DNA of 64,000 bases from assembly GCF_963576615.1 (NCBI RefSeq), contig NC_088715.1:51376007-51440006 (forward strand), written 5' to 3'. Source of the DNA: Watersipora subatra (taxonomy: Eukaryota; Bryozoa; Gymnolaemata; Cheilostomatida; Watersiporidae). The notes beneath the pieces are model-generated. The model did not search any database and was not told the DNA's origin. It saw only the letters and a program-made list of their open reading frames with translations. The position numbers and the translations under genes are program-made. How positions within the stretch are numbered: the first letter of the stretch is position 1; each line of letters opens with the position of its first letter. Shown here in pieces: positions 1-11,300 of the stretch.

Positions 1-14
1 AAATATAGTTATAA

Positions 15-424
15 AATAAAAATATGCCTTCAAATTTAGAATCAAATAAAATGTTGAAAGCTCCAACAAATTGCACAGCAGGACACAGGCTATAATATCA
101 TCACAGGTTAATTGCAAGCAATAGATATCAACTGGTAGAGATATTTCTTCGATTCCCGATGCATATTTATTTAGAGATCTACAACAATTTGGAGGTAAAT
201 TAAAAGATTTATTGCATCCAAAAGGGTTTATGTCGCTCTGCTCTGAAGGAGGGTGCAAGATATAGGCGACATTCGCTTCGCCCATAAATGGGTTAAATTT
301 ATTTTCCCAAAATTCTGACGAGCTTCTTGGAAAATACAATGCCAGCCTCTATTTGACCGCCACTCTAAGAAAAGGGTTGAAAAATAGAGCGCCATGGCGT
401 TCAAATAGAGGTTTTACGGTATAT
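15..424 (+). repeat. Dispersed repeat, copy 1 of the family also at 27345-27845
   Basis: The sequence from AATATGCCTTCAAATTTAGA through GCTCTGCTC, AGGCGACATTCGCTTC and the terminal hairpin module CTCTATTTGAC..TTCAAATAGAGG recurs in the same order at 27345-27845. More diverged relatives lie at 19095-19700, 26450-26790 and, reversed, 62430-62780. No coding content was seen, so it is probably non-autonomous. Confidence 0.7.
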
Positions 425-447
425 GTATGATATATATATATATAAAA

Positions 448-531
448 ATGATATGTACATGTATATAAATGATATGTACATGTATATAAATGATATGTAC
501 ATGTATATAAATGATATGTTCATGTATATAA
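448..531 (+). repeat. 21-bp tandem repeat, 4 copies
   Basis: The unit ATGATATGTACATGTATATA plus A is repeated four times with one mismatch (TTCATG in the last). It follows the end of the dispersed repeat and ends about 20 bp before candidate exon A. Confidence 0.85.
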
Positions 532-551
532 ATGTATAACACATTTGTATT

Positions 552-752
552 TTGAGATCTCAATGTACAAATGCTAATCTTCAAGAACAGTCAACTTACG
601 TGACACACAAACTCCATGTTATACGCTGTTTCAATGGCAGCGACCAGCCAAAGGTACCAGACGAGTATGACAAAGTTGGCCTGGTTGTGAAGACCTATGC
701 AGGTGCCAGTAAACCTGTAAACAAGATAAGCTGCAAAATTACTGTAGGGAAG
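552..752 (+). CDS. Candidate exon A of an unidentified gene
   Basis: The open frame runs to a donor AAG|GTAAAT at 752/753 and ends in phase 0. The 5' edge is uncertain: acceptors of the form ..GAG at about 553 or ..CAAG at about 584 are possible. Unlike the AT-rich flanks, the frame has a coding-like residue mix, with two Cys, several Lys/Asp/Val and an N-x-S glycosylation sequon in CFNGSDQP. It joins in phase to the candidate exon at 2598-2715. I do not recognise the family. The gene would start before the window or in undetected upstream exons. Confidence 0.4.
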
Positions 753-2184
753 GTAAATATGATTGTAATACTTGTCTTATTTTTATATTTATATTTTAAT
801 ACAATAAAATACATAAGTTGAAATGTATTTTATTATATTAAAATAATATAATGAAATAGGTTTTATTACAATATAACAACATAATAAAATGTATTTTATT
901 ATATTATAATAAAATATATTATAAAATTCTATAAAATACATTATAAAATGAATATAATAATATTAGTTTTATAAATGTATTATAAAATTAATACATGTCT
1001 ACAGGAGCAAAAATAATCAAACATTAGAAATTAAATACACTATTCACCATTCGGTTATTCAATCATATCCATCATAAAAAGTTCAAATGTAAATGCAATG
1101 GCCAGCTGCCCAAAACAACGAGCAATTCTTTCATGTCCTCGAATGAATGGCCAAGACTATGGGCCCAACTATTTTTAAGGCATGGTTAAACATGCAGGTA
1201 GATTTTATTCAGTTACAGAAAAGCTTCAAATGAACTGCTTTTACATAAAACACTCTGCTTGAAAATATGGTTTTGACAGATTATTGCACCTGAACATGGT
1301 CTAACAGAACCTCTAACAAAAGTACGGTCATGATTTTGCCGAGTTCTTAAAAAGGATCACAGATAATGACAAACAAATGTAAATCTCAGGCTACAAACCA
1401 GCAGTGATGGTCCCTCTTCAAGATGCAGACATTACATACTTTACAGTGGTGACTCTCAGGAGGTCGCAACTCTCCACATTTTTCACATGTCTAACAAAAG
1501 AATTTAGGATTATCATTGAGCGTGGCATCTAATGATAACGTGATAAGCATATAGAAATGTTGATGGTTATGACCATATATATAATAAACCCTTATTAAAT
1601 AATAAGGGTTTATTATATCTATGGTTATGACAATAACTAGAAGGTGCATACCTCTATAGTAGTGTGAATAGCTAGCTTCCTGTCAAGAGGAAGTGAGGAC
1701 GGTCGGTTGTCAATGGTTACAACATTGTATAGCCTAATGTAGATGTTAAGAGCGCAGAACACTAGCAAACCTAAAAATTAACAAATTTTAATACCACTTG
1801 TTAGAAACAAAGATATTCAATAGCGAATCGTAATGTACATGTACACTCCTAATAAAAAGCAATGCGAAACCTTCGGCAAGAAAACTAGAAAAAATAAAAA
1901 CAGTTTCGTTGCAACAGTGCAACTAGTGGTGACATATGAATCAGTCTTTTTGTAGCACCTGATGGACAATTATCCATGACTTAAATTTCAGCTGTCTGTG
2001 TGTTTTCCTGGTAGGATGTTACAATTTACATGTTATTGTATGCCTACTAGCAAATGTCATGGGTCAAGTTGCATTTACTGCAGCCAGTTGGTCAGCTCAC
2101 ATAAACTTTAAAAGCTAAAACAAGCTTTTCATCGTTGGGTGACCAAACTTTACTATAATTGGAGTCCTAACCATAACTCTGTTC
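753..2184. other. Non-coding, AT-rich start, with a perfect hairpin at 1579-1618
   Basis: Positions 818-1000 are almost pure A/T with degenerate TTTTATTATATTA repeats. At 1579-1596 and 1601-1618 lie 18-bp perfect inverted arms around AAAT. The hairpin is flanked by direct repeats of ATGGTTATGAC. I see no gene in the rest. If candidate exons A and B are real, this is intronic. Confidence 0.6.
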
Positions 2185-2300
2185 ACCTGAAGCCAAGCTA
2201 AAAGCATTAGAAAAAATGAATGCACTGCATGGGGATCAAACCCAGATATTCGGACTCAAAGGCAAGCACACTACCACCATACCACTCAACCACCTTTTCA
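2185..2300 (-). repeat. tRNA-derived SINE fragment
   Basis: Read on the minus strand it has a tRNA-like head: GGTTGAGTGGTA..AGTGTGCTTGCC as A-box region and GGGTTTGATCCCC as B-box. A related minus-strand copy is at 21630-21760. Confidence 0.6.
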
Positions 2301-2371
2301 CATATAGGAATATTTGTGCACATACTTAATAATATAATGACTCTCAGGGCGCATGGGATTGCCAGCATTGT

Positions 2372-2516
2372 AATTTCATCACTAGGTGACCTATTTCAAT
2401 ATTGTTATCACTAGGTGACCTATTTCAATAATTTCATCACTAGGTGACCTATTTCAATATTTTTATCACTGGGTGACCTATAGCACCATTGTCATCAATG
2501 GGAGACCTATTTCAAC
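2372..2516 (+). repeat. Approx. 30-bp tandem repeat, about 5 copies
   Basis: Degenerate units carry TCACTAGGTGACCTATTTCA (later TCACTGGGTGACC and TCAATGGGAGACC). Copies are 25-33 bp apart. Each unit holds the partial palindrome TCACTAGGTGA. Confidence 0.75.
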
Positions 2517-2597
2517 ACTTGAATTAGATACATGCGTGTGTATGGCACATGTATTAAATATTTTCATTGGTTGAGCACCAAGATGGGATGCTTACAG

Positions 2598-2715
2598 CGC
2601 ACAAGAATGATGATAGGCAAGTCCTGTAAGTGCCCAGGTGCAGATTTTTTGACATCAAGGCTAGGGTTTGTCCCCCATGCTATCCTGTACTCCACTGATG
2701 CAGCTGGCTGTCTAG
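2598..2715 (+). CDS. Candidate exon B of an unidentified gene
   Basis: The acceptor is TGCTTACAG|CGCAC and the donor is TGTCTAG|GTAGGA. The 118 nt start in phase 0, matching the end of the exon at 752, and end in phase 1. The 39 codons encode a Cys-containing segment with motif SCKCPGADF near the start and DAAGCLG at the end, which suggests an extracellular disulphide domain. Family not recognised; it could be a chance open frame, though both splice signals and phase agree. Confidence 0.38.
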
Positions 2716-2899
2716 GTAGGAGTATATATTGTATATATACTATTACTATAATCTATATAAATATATAAATCTCAGTTTCTGTTGGTCATTAGTCTGTACA
2801 GCAACAGCGATGAAGTTTTAGCAACGGAAATCTCCTTCATTCTAGATTTAAACTCATGACAATCAAATCAAATTCATCAAATCATTTTCATCGCTCCTA

Positions 2900-3478
2900 C
2901 CATAAGCTGTATGTATATCATTTTTGCAATTGCAAATGCTAAATGTGCACTTTATATTATTAATTAATATTACTTTTTGCGTTTGTAATTTTTTGAATTT
3001 TTAAAAGCCAATTTTTTATACCATTACCTATTTTTTTAAATTGTAATTTGCAAATGTGCCACGACACTCATATTTCCGGTTTTAGCAAATCTGTAAAAGC
3101 TAAATGCTTCTCATGTTGACAATTGTAATATCTGGAGAAGGAATAGCCTTTACATTCTCTCTCCATTCGGTCAGACAAAGTATCAGACAGAGAAAGTTTG
3201 ATACCTAATTTTTCCATTTGTACCAGTATCGAGAGGTACCATCATCGGTCATCAAAACTTTGAATACAACGAGCTTCTGCTGCAACCTTTTTATACACAC
3301 TTCCATGCACTCATTGTTTATTTTTTCTCTTCATTTATTTGAGCTGCACAAAAACACTTTTCTCATGATATGTAGTTTGAAAGTTAGAATGGCAAATGTT
3401 GTATATGTTAAATAAAAAGTTTTCTTGGAAAAGGCTTTTTTATTACCCAAGCAATGCCAAGCATTCACCTAGTATATA
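2900..3478 (+). repeat. Dispersed repeat, second copy at 62935-63385
   Basis: It shares with 62935-63385, in order: ATGTGCACTTTATATTAT, GTGCC..CACTCATATTTC, ACTTTGAATAC, GAGCTTCTGCTGCAAC, CTTTTCTCATGATATG and an end TTTTTATTACCCAAGCAATG then CATTCACCTAG. Partial copies are at 16140-16470 (+) and 33560-33790 (reverse complement). Confidence 0.7.
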
Positions 3479-3689
3479 TAATAAATATACTATAATATAA
3501 AAAGCACCTGGCGTTTACTAAATCACTACAACTGATTGGCAAATGCTTTATAGATATCGGGTCTATAAATATGTCTGCTCTCATCAGATGATAACTTCAG
3601 ACAGCTGAAGTTATCAATTGACAAGAGCAAACCCATATATACGATGGGAGGAGCAGACCCAGACATATGATGAGATATATTACATCTAT

Positions 3690-3785
3690 CTAGACGCCTA
3701 TTATGCCACCTCTAATGAAACGCCACTAGTGGGAAGAGTTGAATGATAGAGCGCCATGGCGTTCAAATAGAGGTTTTACGGTATA
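3690..3785 (+). repeat. Hairpin-forming short dispersed element
   Basis: A degenerate left arm (CCTATTATGCCACCTC) and a clear right arm, GCGCCATGGCGTTCAAATAG then AGGTTTTACGGTATAT. Other copies have a left arm CTCTATTTGAACGCCA that is the reverse complement of the right arm. Confidence 0.65.
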
Positions 3786-3932
3786 TGTACTGTGTATATG
3801 ATTGAGTAACATATTTATTATTTTTTAAACTAAACAACATTTTCAGTTACCACCACATTATTAATATCGCATTGTTTACGAATATGGGAATTTTCACAGC
3901 TTTTAGTGTTTCATTAGACTCGTAATGTCAAA

Positions 3933-4214
3933 TCAACAGTTGGACAATTCTGACTGACCATAATAGTAGCAGTTGATGTGATGACCTTGATTTAGATAGT
4001 GTTCAGTCACCACATATCTTTCGTAAAGCAGATCTAATGGACCAGCTATTAGAAAAAGGGTGAATGCAGCTCTATCCCTGATGTTTGAAGGTAGATTCCA
4101 ATTCATTTCTACAAATGCAGCATTGATGCTAAAAGGTCCGTTTTGCAAAATTCCGACTTTACCACTTAATTGACCTAATCTGTTCCAAGCCTCCACAAAA
4201 CTCAGATATAACAT
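3933..4214 (-). other. Orphan 93-codon minus-strand ORF, function unknown
   Basis: A balanced-composition frame (INAAFVEMNWNLPSNIRDRA in the middle, ending SELSNC then TGA), unlike the AT-biased chance frames nearby. A possible acceptor TATATCTGAG|TTTTG lies at its 5' end. No partner exon was found. It could be a pseudogene or retroelement fragment. Confidence 0.22.
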
Positions 4215-4259
4215 TTGTATAAATTATAAAAAACATGTAATGGTTAAAATCTGAACAAA

Positions 4260-4400
4260 TACAGTAGGCGCTCTTACAACGCAAATACTCCGTTTCAGGA
4301 ACATTTACGTTATAGTGATTTTATGTTATAAAAACAGTGAAATACATGTAAATGGCTTAATTAGTTCCAAGATCTTTCCAAACTAGAAACAAATGTTGTC
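4260..4400 (+). repeat. Dispersed short element, homologous to 57792-57912
   Basis: ACAGTAGGCGCTCTTACAAC, a TTTACGTTATA segment, AAATACATGTAAA and CCAAGATCTTTCC recur in order at 57792-57912. The ACAGT end and CTCTTACAAC-like subterminal are reminiscent of mariner/pogo-type non-autonomous elements; that class is inference. Confidence 0.5.
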
Positions 4401-4878
4401 CTGCTCTGTATATTATAATTCCAAATTATATAGCTAACGAAAACATAACACTTGTCGTTTACTGACTTTTGTTAACAAGAGAAACCGAGTGAGAAGCATA
4501 TTATGTCGTACAAACTGGAAGCAGACAGGCCAAGGAACAAAACTAACAAATGGGCCAACGCCAGCTTTACATATCAAAAGTAACCTGAAAATTTTGTATG
4601 TAGAATTCTTCATAAGTCAATGTTCCACTGTACAGGTCTTATTCATCAAGTTATATAAACATTAAAACCAGATATTCGTAAAGTTAATAATTCAGAGCCT
4701 ATGAAAGTTATGGGCTTTGTTTGAGTTAAAATTGAATATAATTCACAAAGCTAGTCAAGAAGCACCACCTCATGCTGCAGTTAAAATATAGCATTAATCT
4801 CTTTCCAGGTAAAATTATAAAAAATATTTTCCTTGTTAAGCCGGTAATACGATGTGGTTTGGGCTAACAAATTATCTA

Positions 4879-5672
4879 TTAAACCATAACTGCCACGAAC
4901 AACTTTTATCGTATTTACTAGGTAAATCAGACAAGCTGATTTCGATTTTGTAATCAAAATAAAGATTAGTTCACTAACTTTTAGAGTAATGAAGGGTTTT
5001 TTATAGCGTTTTAATATCGGTCTCGAAAACAACACGATCGGCATAACAAGCTCCGCCCATAAATACGTGACGTAACCTAGCTTTTTAGGAACAGAAGTTA
5101 CGTAGGGATGTTTAGACCAGTTTAGAATAATAAAGATGGGTGTTTTAAAATCCATTAATATCTAAATTCAGCCTTAAAAATAATATGTCTTTTCTGAAAG
5201 GTAGATAAGCTATTTAGCATTGCATATTTAAAAAGCGCGATAACAACGCTAGCTTGTGATAAAACCGCGCTTTTTGAGCTCATTTTTCTCGGCGTCCAGC
5301 CCATTTAAACGTCATGTAACAAGCTGCAAGCAATTTTAAATAGTTTATATCCCTTTCATAAAAAACTGAAATTATTTTACAGGCTGGATTTAGATAATAA
5401 TGGGTTTTAAGACACCCATCTCTATTATTCTAAATCGGACTAAACATTCCTAAGTTCCGTTCCAGAAAAAGCTAGGTTTCGTCACATATTTATGGGCGGA
5501 GCTTGTAATGCCGATTGTGTTGTTTTCGAAACGGATATTGAAACGCTTTAAAAAAGCCTAAATGACTTTGAAGGTTAGTGGACTAATCTTTATTTTGAGT
5601 ACAAAATCGGAATCAGCGTGTCTGATTTACCTAGTAAATACGATAAAAGTTGTTCGTGACAGTTATGGTTTA
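4879..5672. repeat. Long inverted repeat: arms 4879-5174 and 5381-5672
   Basis: Arms of about 295 bp are roughly 85-90% identical by eye, separated by a 206-bp spacer. Matched blocks include CTTTTATCGTATTTACTAGG against CCTAGTAAATACGATAAAAG and CATAAATACGTGACGTAACC against GGTTTCGTCACATATTTATG. The TIR-like ends (TTAAACCATAACTG) show no obvious target duplication. No coding potential; long ORFs in it are AT-rich chance frames. Confidence 0.85.
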
Positions 5673-6744
5673 AGGACTTACCGAAATATGACACAGGTAT
5701 GACATCAAACTTATTTTATGCGATCAAAATTTTGATTAGACTGGCCACTTCCCTACCCTGTGCACTAAAGACAACTACTACTTTCTAGTCATACTTTTTA
5801 GACACCTCAAAAATAAAAAGTACCAGCTTTAATAAAGGCTGGCTAGCCATCATGTATTTCTTACAAAATTTATAACTGCTACCTCGAGAGCCCATGCATA
5901 ATATGAAGGTAAAACATACGGCCTGTAGCAAATTTTAGAGTTTCATTTATCGGAATCACAAAATCTTTGTTTAACTTTGTTGGTACTTCACAAGCAGTCC
6001 TGCTATAAATAGCTAAGGCATTAGGACATCTTTCGGAAAGGGTGAGAAGTAGATCAGTAGCCAGTCACTACAATTTATCATACTTCCACTCGTCATCGTT
6101 TCCTTGTCATTCGATCAGAGTATAAGCAGAGTTAGTCGAGCTCTGCAGTGCATCATGTAAGCCAAACCAACTGTTAACAACTTTACAACATATTCCGATG
6201 ATTAGAAGAGAGTTTTTAGAGGCTTAACCTGATGAGCCATTGTCAGAGGGCTTTATAATTGTCGGACTTGCAATATCCTCCAGGAGATTTGTAGTTGTTC
6301 TTTTTCGTGAAGCTGTTTAGCTCTTCCTCCTCATTTCGCTTCTTGTTCAAGTAGATCACTTACTTGACCCAGGCTGGCCAAATCTCTTGTCTTTTTTCAG
6401 CTATTCACCACTCGTTTTTTCCTGATTTAGCCTTATGGTTTTCAGTTTTCGTTAATAGATTTAACCGTAGATCGCAATCCTTTGTGCATGATTTATCTCT
6501 CATTGTTTCATAATTGCATGCAATATATTAAATATTGAATCTTTGCAGCTGAATACCAATGGCACGTATACCAATGCTCGTATTCACTATGTGATGGCTG
6601 ACTTGGCTTTTTAGTGTTATAAGCTTTAAAAACCTTGGCTATTATAAATAAAATGATAGAATTAACTTTTTTAACATTATCTTCATTTTATTTTGCAGTT
6701 ATTTATCAAATATAGGCTATATATCAAAATATGAAAAGAGCAGC
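5673..6744. other. Non-coding, nothing recognised
   Basis: Unique-looking AT-rich sequence with no open frame of coding character, no tRNA-like head and no tandem array. It would be intronic if candidate exons B and C belong to one gene. Confidence 0.5.
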
Positions 6745-6960
6745 CGTGGATCCGTGGTTAGTGCGCTGGTGCGCAATCAGCAGGTCAGTGGTTCGAATCA
6801 CAGAAGGACCATTGATGGTGTTAGGAAGGGCATCCAACCAAAATTGCTTCTGCGCCAAATCTCATGAGCAGATGGTTGCAGTATGCTCTGGACCAGAATA
6901 CACCAATTGCAATGGCAATCCCTCAATGGGGAAAGCCGAAAGAAGCTATATTAAAACACA
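6745..6960 (+). repeat. tRNA-derived SINE
   Basis: A tRNA-like head: GTGGTTAGTGCGCTGG (A-box region) and GTGGTTCGAATCACAG (B-box) about 35 bp apart. The body follows with AGGAAGGGCATCCAACC and CAGTATGCTCTGGACC. A 78-codon frame crossing it is a by-product. Bases before the A box are not a complete tRNA gene. Confidence 0.75.
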
Positions 6961-7389
6961 AACATGACGAAAATCAATTTCATGGTTTAACAGTTAGTCT
7001 CCGATCATATGCTGCTTAAACTATTGACGAAACTACGATGCTAGCCCAATGGTTCTACAGTAGAGACAGTATTTTAAAGTAATACTATACATGTATGAAA
7101 ATCGAAATAAAGGAAATTTAAAACTGTTCTTCACCAAAGCTAATTAGTATTTAAGTGTCGCAGTTAGTCGGCATCTTTGATACGATCCTGATATAGTTTT
7201 GTTGCATAATTCTAAGCAACTTACTGATGATGCTGGGTGATCATAATTCTAAATTAATATTTGGCTAAATATTATGCCAATATTCTATTTAGTTTCGAGT
7301 TTTACTATTGTGATAGTTGAACAATTCTATTATTTATTCTTGTCTCATGTATGTTACTAACGTTCTGCGTCGGTGGCTGTTTGCTGTAG

Positions 7390-7514
7390 TCCTTCTTTGC
7401 ATTGTCCTGTCTTTGGCTTATTTCTTATTGACATTTAAAAAGGAACAAATACTCCGCTTACATATGTTCCGCTTACAGACAATGGAGGTCTACATGACAA
7501 CTGAGAATACAGAG
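7390..7514 (+). CDS. Candidate exon C: transmembrane segment of an unidentified gene
   Basis: The acceptor is TTTGCTGTAG|TC and the donor is ACAGAG|GTAAAT. It starts in phase 1, as needed after the exon at 2715, and ends in phase 0. The frame encodes a hydrophobic stretch, VLLCIVLSLAYFLLTF, followed by KKEQ and a polar tail, which looks like a single-pass membrane helix with a positive-inside stop-transfer. Further exons of this gene, if real, are not identified before the ZBBX start at 8299. Confidence 0.35.
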
Positions 7515-8298
7515 GTAAATTCAAATAGAATAATACATAAAAGCATTCTTATGTGTAATATGTAAAAAATAGGTATTTATTTTATTGATCCATGTATGAA
7601 GTTACTAATCGATAGCGGTTTCATGTTGGCTGTTTAGATTTTAAAGCAAAAAATAATCGCAAAAAAGGTGGAAAACGCACAAACTGGCTTTAACCGCGCA
7701 TGTCGTTTTGCGGTCTCACGTTGCGTTCATAGACCTGTACCGCTTCGATTTGCACATGTGCAAGCACACCTGGAAACGCGTGCAATAAACAGTAGTTAGC
7801 AATATAATAGTAGCTCTAGAGCTGAGCTGTATACATGTACATGTATTGTGTTGTAGACGTTTATAATCGCTAAAGGCGATATTTTACTATCGGTTTGTCG
7901 AAACCTGAGTTTATAATTCAGATTATACCTATTCTATTCAGAATATGACCAATCACAAGTTAGTCAAATGTAACTTTCCGTACTTTTAAGCAAGAGACAC
8001 CCCACGCCATGTTTCGGCTCCTCAGCAACTGGCTAACGCCGCCCATTGGCAGTCCCGTTTTTGCCAAGGTTAAGACCCGTTTCATGTGTTAGGAATAAAT
8101 AGAACTGTAAGTCTTTATCTAATGCTGAAAATTATTTTACTGCTATAAAACAGAGTAACTTCAATTTTAAACTGCACTTCTACCTTACTTGGCAAGATTT
8201 GTTATGCTATTCGGTTGTTATAAAACGAATACTCTTTGCTTACGTTGTTAGTCTGTTGCAGTTTAGACTGGAATACCAAGAAGCTTTAAAAAAACAGA
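7515..8298. other. Region upstream of the ZBBX start
   Basis: The DNA at 7640-8060 is richer in CG (for example CGCGCATGTCGTTTTGCGG near 7700), which could mark a promoter or 5' UTR region. There is no clear TATA box. A possible acceptor TCTGTTGCAG at about 8252-8261 suggests a non-coding first exon upstream. Confidence 0.3.
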
Positions 8299-8351
8299 AT
8301 GTCATTTGCGTCTAGTCACAAAGATCCCGTTTCAATGAAGCTTAGAGTAGC
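8299..8351 (+). CDS. ZBBX: ZBBX exon 1 (start codon)
   Basis: ATG follows AAACAGA and the exon encodes MSFASSHKDPVSMKLRVA. The donor is GTAGC|GTGAGT, phase 2. The D-P-V-S-M-K-L-R segment matches the position of a similar basic run at the ZBBX N terminus. A TTGCAG upstream (about 8261) could be the acceptor of an exon carrying 5' UTR. Confidence 0.75.
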
Positions 8352-11300
8352 GTGAGTATAATATCAATTTAATTTCTCTGTTGCCATTAAATGTATTATT
8401 GTGAGTTAACATGAATACTAAATTGAATGAACTCTGAGGCCTGCTATCATTCATAATAAAAATGTTTTATATTGCAAATTTTTTAAAAGATTATGCATTG
8501 GTTATTGCTCTTCACTGGGTGATTACACAAAAGGGCTTGAGTTTGTGAAATTGTTTTAACAAAATCACCACACATCATCGTCTCATTGCTAACGTATATG
8601 GAAAAGCCATGAAACAATCACTCTTATAACTTTTAGTCAGATGTTTTCTGTAACACGAAGTTTATTTTTAAAGACTTTACTATGTTAACATAGCATGCTG
8701 AGGGTTTTATGTTTGGAGTTCAGTAACTTCAATTGTTTTCGCTTTCTTTCACAGACATATATAAGTGGCTGAATATTGTTGAAAAAATGAATAAGATTTC
8801 TTGAAATGTTTTACTAATGATAACACGCACTAGAAAATATCCAAGAAATTTCAATTATACCCATATTGAACCACAAAGACTATCAAAATTAGTTGCTGCT
8901 GGTAGTGCTGTTGCTCAACTTTCAGCCGATACGTAATTTGCCATTCTTATATATTTGATAAAACTTTTCATTGTTACTTTTGCTTTTCAATATGTAGTTT
9001 TAAGTACATTGCTGCCAAACAGTTGTTCTTTGATACTTACTCTGAACAGAAAATGTAGACTTTTAGTTCATTAGCTATTTATGATTCACGTTGGATACTG
9101 TCGCAATTTACATTGATCAAGCAGGTCAAAAATATATAGCTAAGCCAAACATTTCTATTTATATCGTACAGTTTAGGTAAGCACCGATCAGTGGGAACCA
9201 GGTTTGAGTGTTATTTCTGTAGCCTTCAAAAGGTCAACCATTGTCTGCTGCAGGAATATGAAGAGTAGTGAGGTAGAAGGTCGTACTCGACAACTTGAAG
9301 AAGAGAGCAGGCAAATGGAAGATCGATTAAAAGAACTTAAACTCACCATGAACAGGGAAAAGGAGTTGAGAGAGTGAGTTATGTTCCCACTTTAAATAGA
9401 TATATAAAATGCTGGCTGGTTGGATCATCGACTAGTTGTTCACTATACTACTGCTACTCAGTGCTCTCATGTCATATACGCTCATGTCTATGTATTCTCG
9501 ATGCAGAGCATTGACCTGTTGACCTGTTTCCCATTTGATACCTTATAAATGATAGGGAATGCAGTTGTGGACTACTGGTTTAGAATGCCTGACCTTCAAA
9601 CAACGGGTTGGGATTCAATTCCCAAAAAAGGCTACTGGCGATGACAGGACTGACATCCAACTTTAAATTGCTCTTTGCAACTGGACGTGTCTCCAGTCAT
9701 TGAGGTTCCCTGGTTGCCAGCCTCAGTTGTATCCAGGCGAGATAACAAAGATATTTTTGTGCATCAACCCTGTCAACAAAACACATGCTGTTCAATATGA
9801 AAGGAGTTGCTCAGACACCCACAGTTATAGTAGATTATTTTGTTGGCTTGTTCCCGTTTTTTTAGCAATAGTGCTAGACGAATATCAATGAAGGATTTTA
9901 TAGATACACGGGTAAAATCTTGGAGTGCATCTAAAACTGGAGAAGTGTGTTATATTAGAACTTGTGTTGCGCAACGTATTAACAATCATAAATTGATGTC
10001 GGCTGGCTTCAAATTGGTTGAATAGATATTTCTTTAAGAGGTGTTGTTTTATCTCCTCTAGAGGTCAGTTTTTTGTCTTTTCTACATTCTTAGAAAAATG
10101 AGATTAGACAAGTGAGATAATTTTATTAACCTTTTACGGTGATAAACCTAAGATTCGTGTCTACTAGAAGTTAGTATCTACTAGCATGAGTTAGTATCTA
10201 CTAGCAGGAGTTGGTAGCTACTAGCAGGAGGTAGTATCTATTAGCAGGAGTTAGTGTCTACTAGCAGGAGTTAGCGTCTACTTGCAGGAGTTAGTATCTA
10301 CTAGCAGGAGTTAGTATCTACTAGCAGGAGTTAGTGTCTACTAGCAGGAGTTAGTATCTACTAACAGGAGTTAGCATCTACTAACAGGAGTTAGTGTCTA
10401 CTTGCAGAAGTTAGTATCTACTAGCAGAAGTTAGTGTCTACTAGCAGGAGTTAGTATCTACTAGCAGGAGTTAGTATCTGTTAGCAGGGGTTAGTATCTA
10501 CTAGTAGGAGTTAGTATCTACTAGCAGGAGTTAGTGTCTACTAGCAGGAGTTAGCATCTACTAGTAGGAGTTAGTATCTGCTAGCAGGAGTTAGTATCTA
10601 CTAGCAGGAGTTAGTATCTACTAACAGGAGTTAGTATCTACTAGCAGGGGTTAGTATCTACTAGCAGGAGTTAGTATCTCCTAGCAGGAGTTAGTATCTG
10701 CTAGCAGGAGTTAGTATCTACTAGTAGGAGTTAGTATCTACTAGCAGGAGTTAGTATCTACTAACAGGAGTTAGTATCTACTAGCAGGGGTTAGTATCTA
10801 CTAGCAGGAGTTACTATCTCCTAGCAGGAGTTAGTATCTACTAACAGGAGTTAGTATCTACTAGCAGGGGTTAGTATCTACTAGCAGGAGTTAGTATCTC
10901 CTAGCAGGAGTTAGTATCTGCTAGCAGGAGTTAGTATCTACTAGTAGGAGTTGGTATCTACTAGCAGGAGTTAGTATCTACTAACAGGAGTTAGTATCTA
11001 CTAGCAGGGGTTAGTATCTACTAGCAGGAGTTAGTATCTCCTAGCAGGAGTTAGTATCTGCTAGCAGGAGTTAGTATCTACTAGTAGGAGTTAGTATCTG
11101 CTAGCAGGAGTTAGTATCTACTAGCAGGAGTTAGTGTCTACTGGCAGGAGTTAGTATCTACTAGCAAGAGTTAGTGTCTACTAGCAGGAGTTAGTATCTA
11201 CTAGCAGGAGTTAGTATCTCCTAGCAGGAGTTAGTATCTGCTAGCAGGAGTTAGTGTCTACTAACAGGAGTTAGTATCTACTAGCAGGAGTTAGTATCTA

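Noticed and set aside
4781-5155. 124-codon minus-strand ORF
   Set aside because: It lies in one arm of the inverted repeat and has the AT-driven Ile/Lys/Tyr/Phe composition of a chance frame.
6745-6860. Functional tRNA gene
   Set aside because: A and B boxes are present but the acceptor stem does not pair and a SINE body follows.
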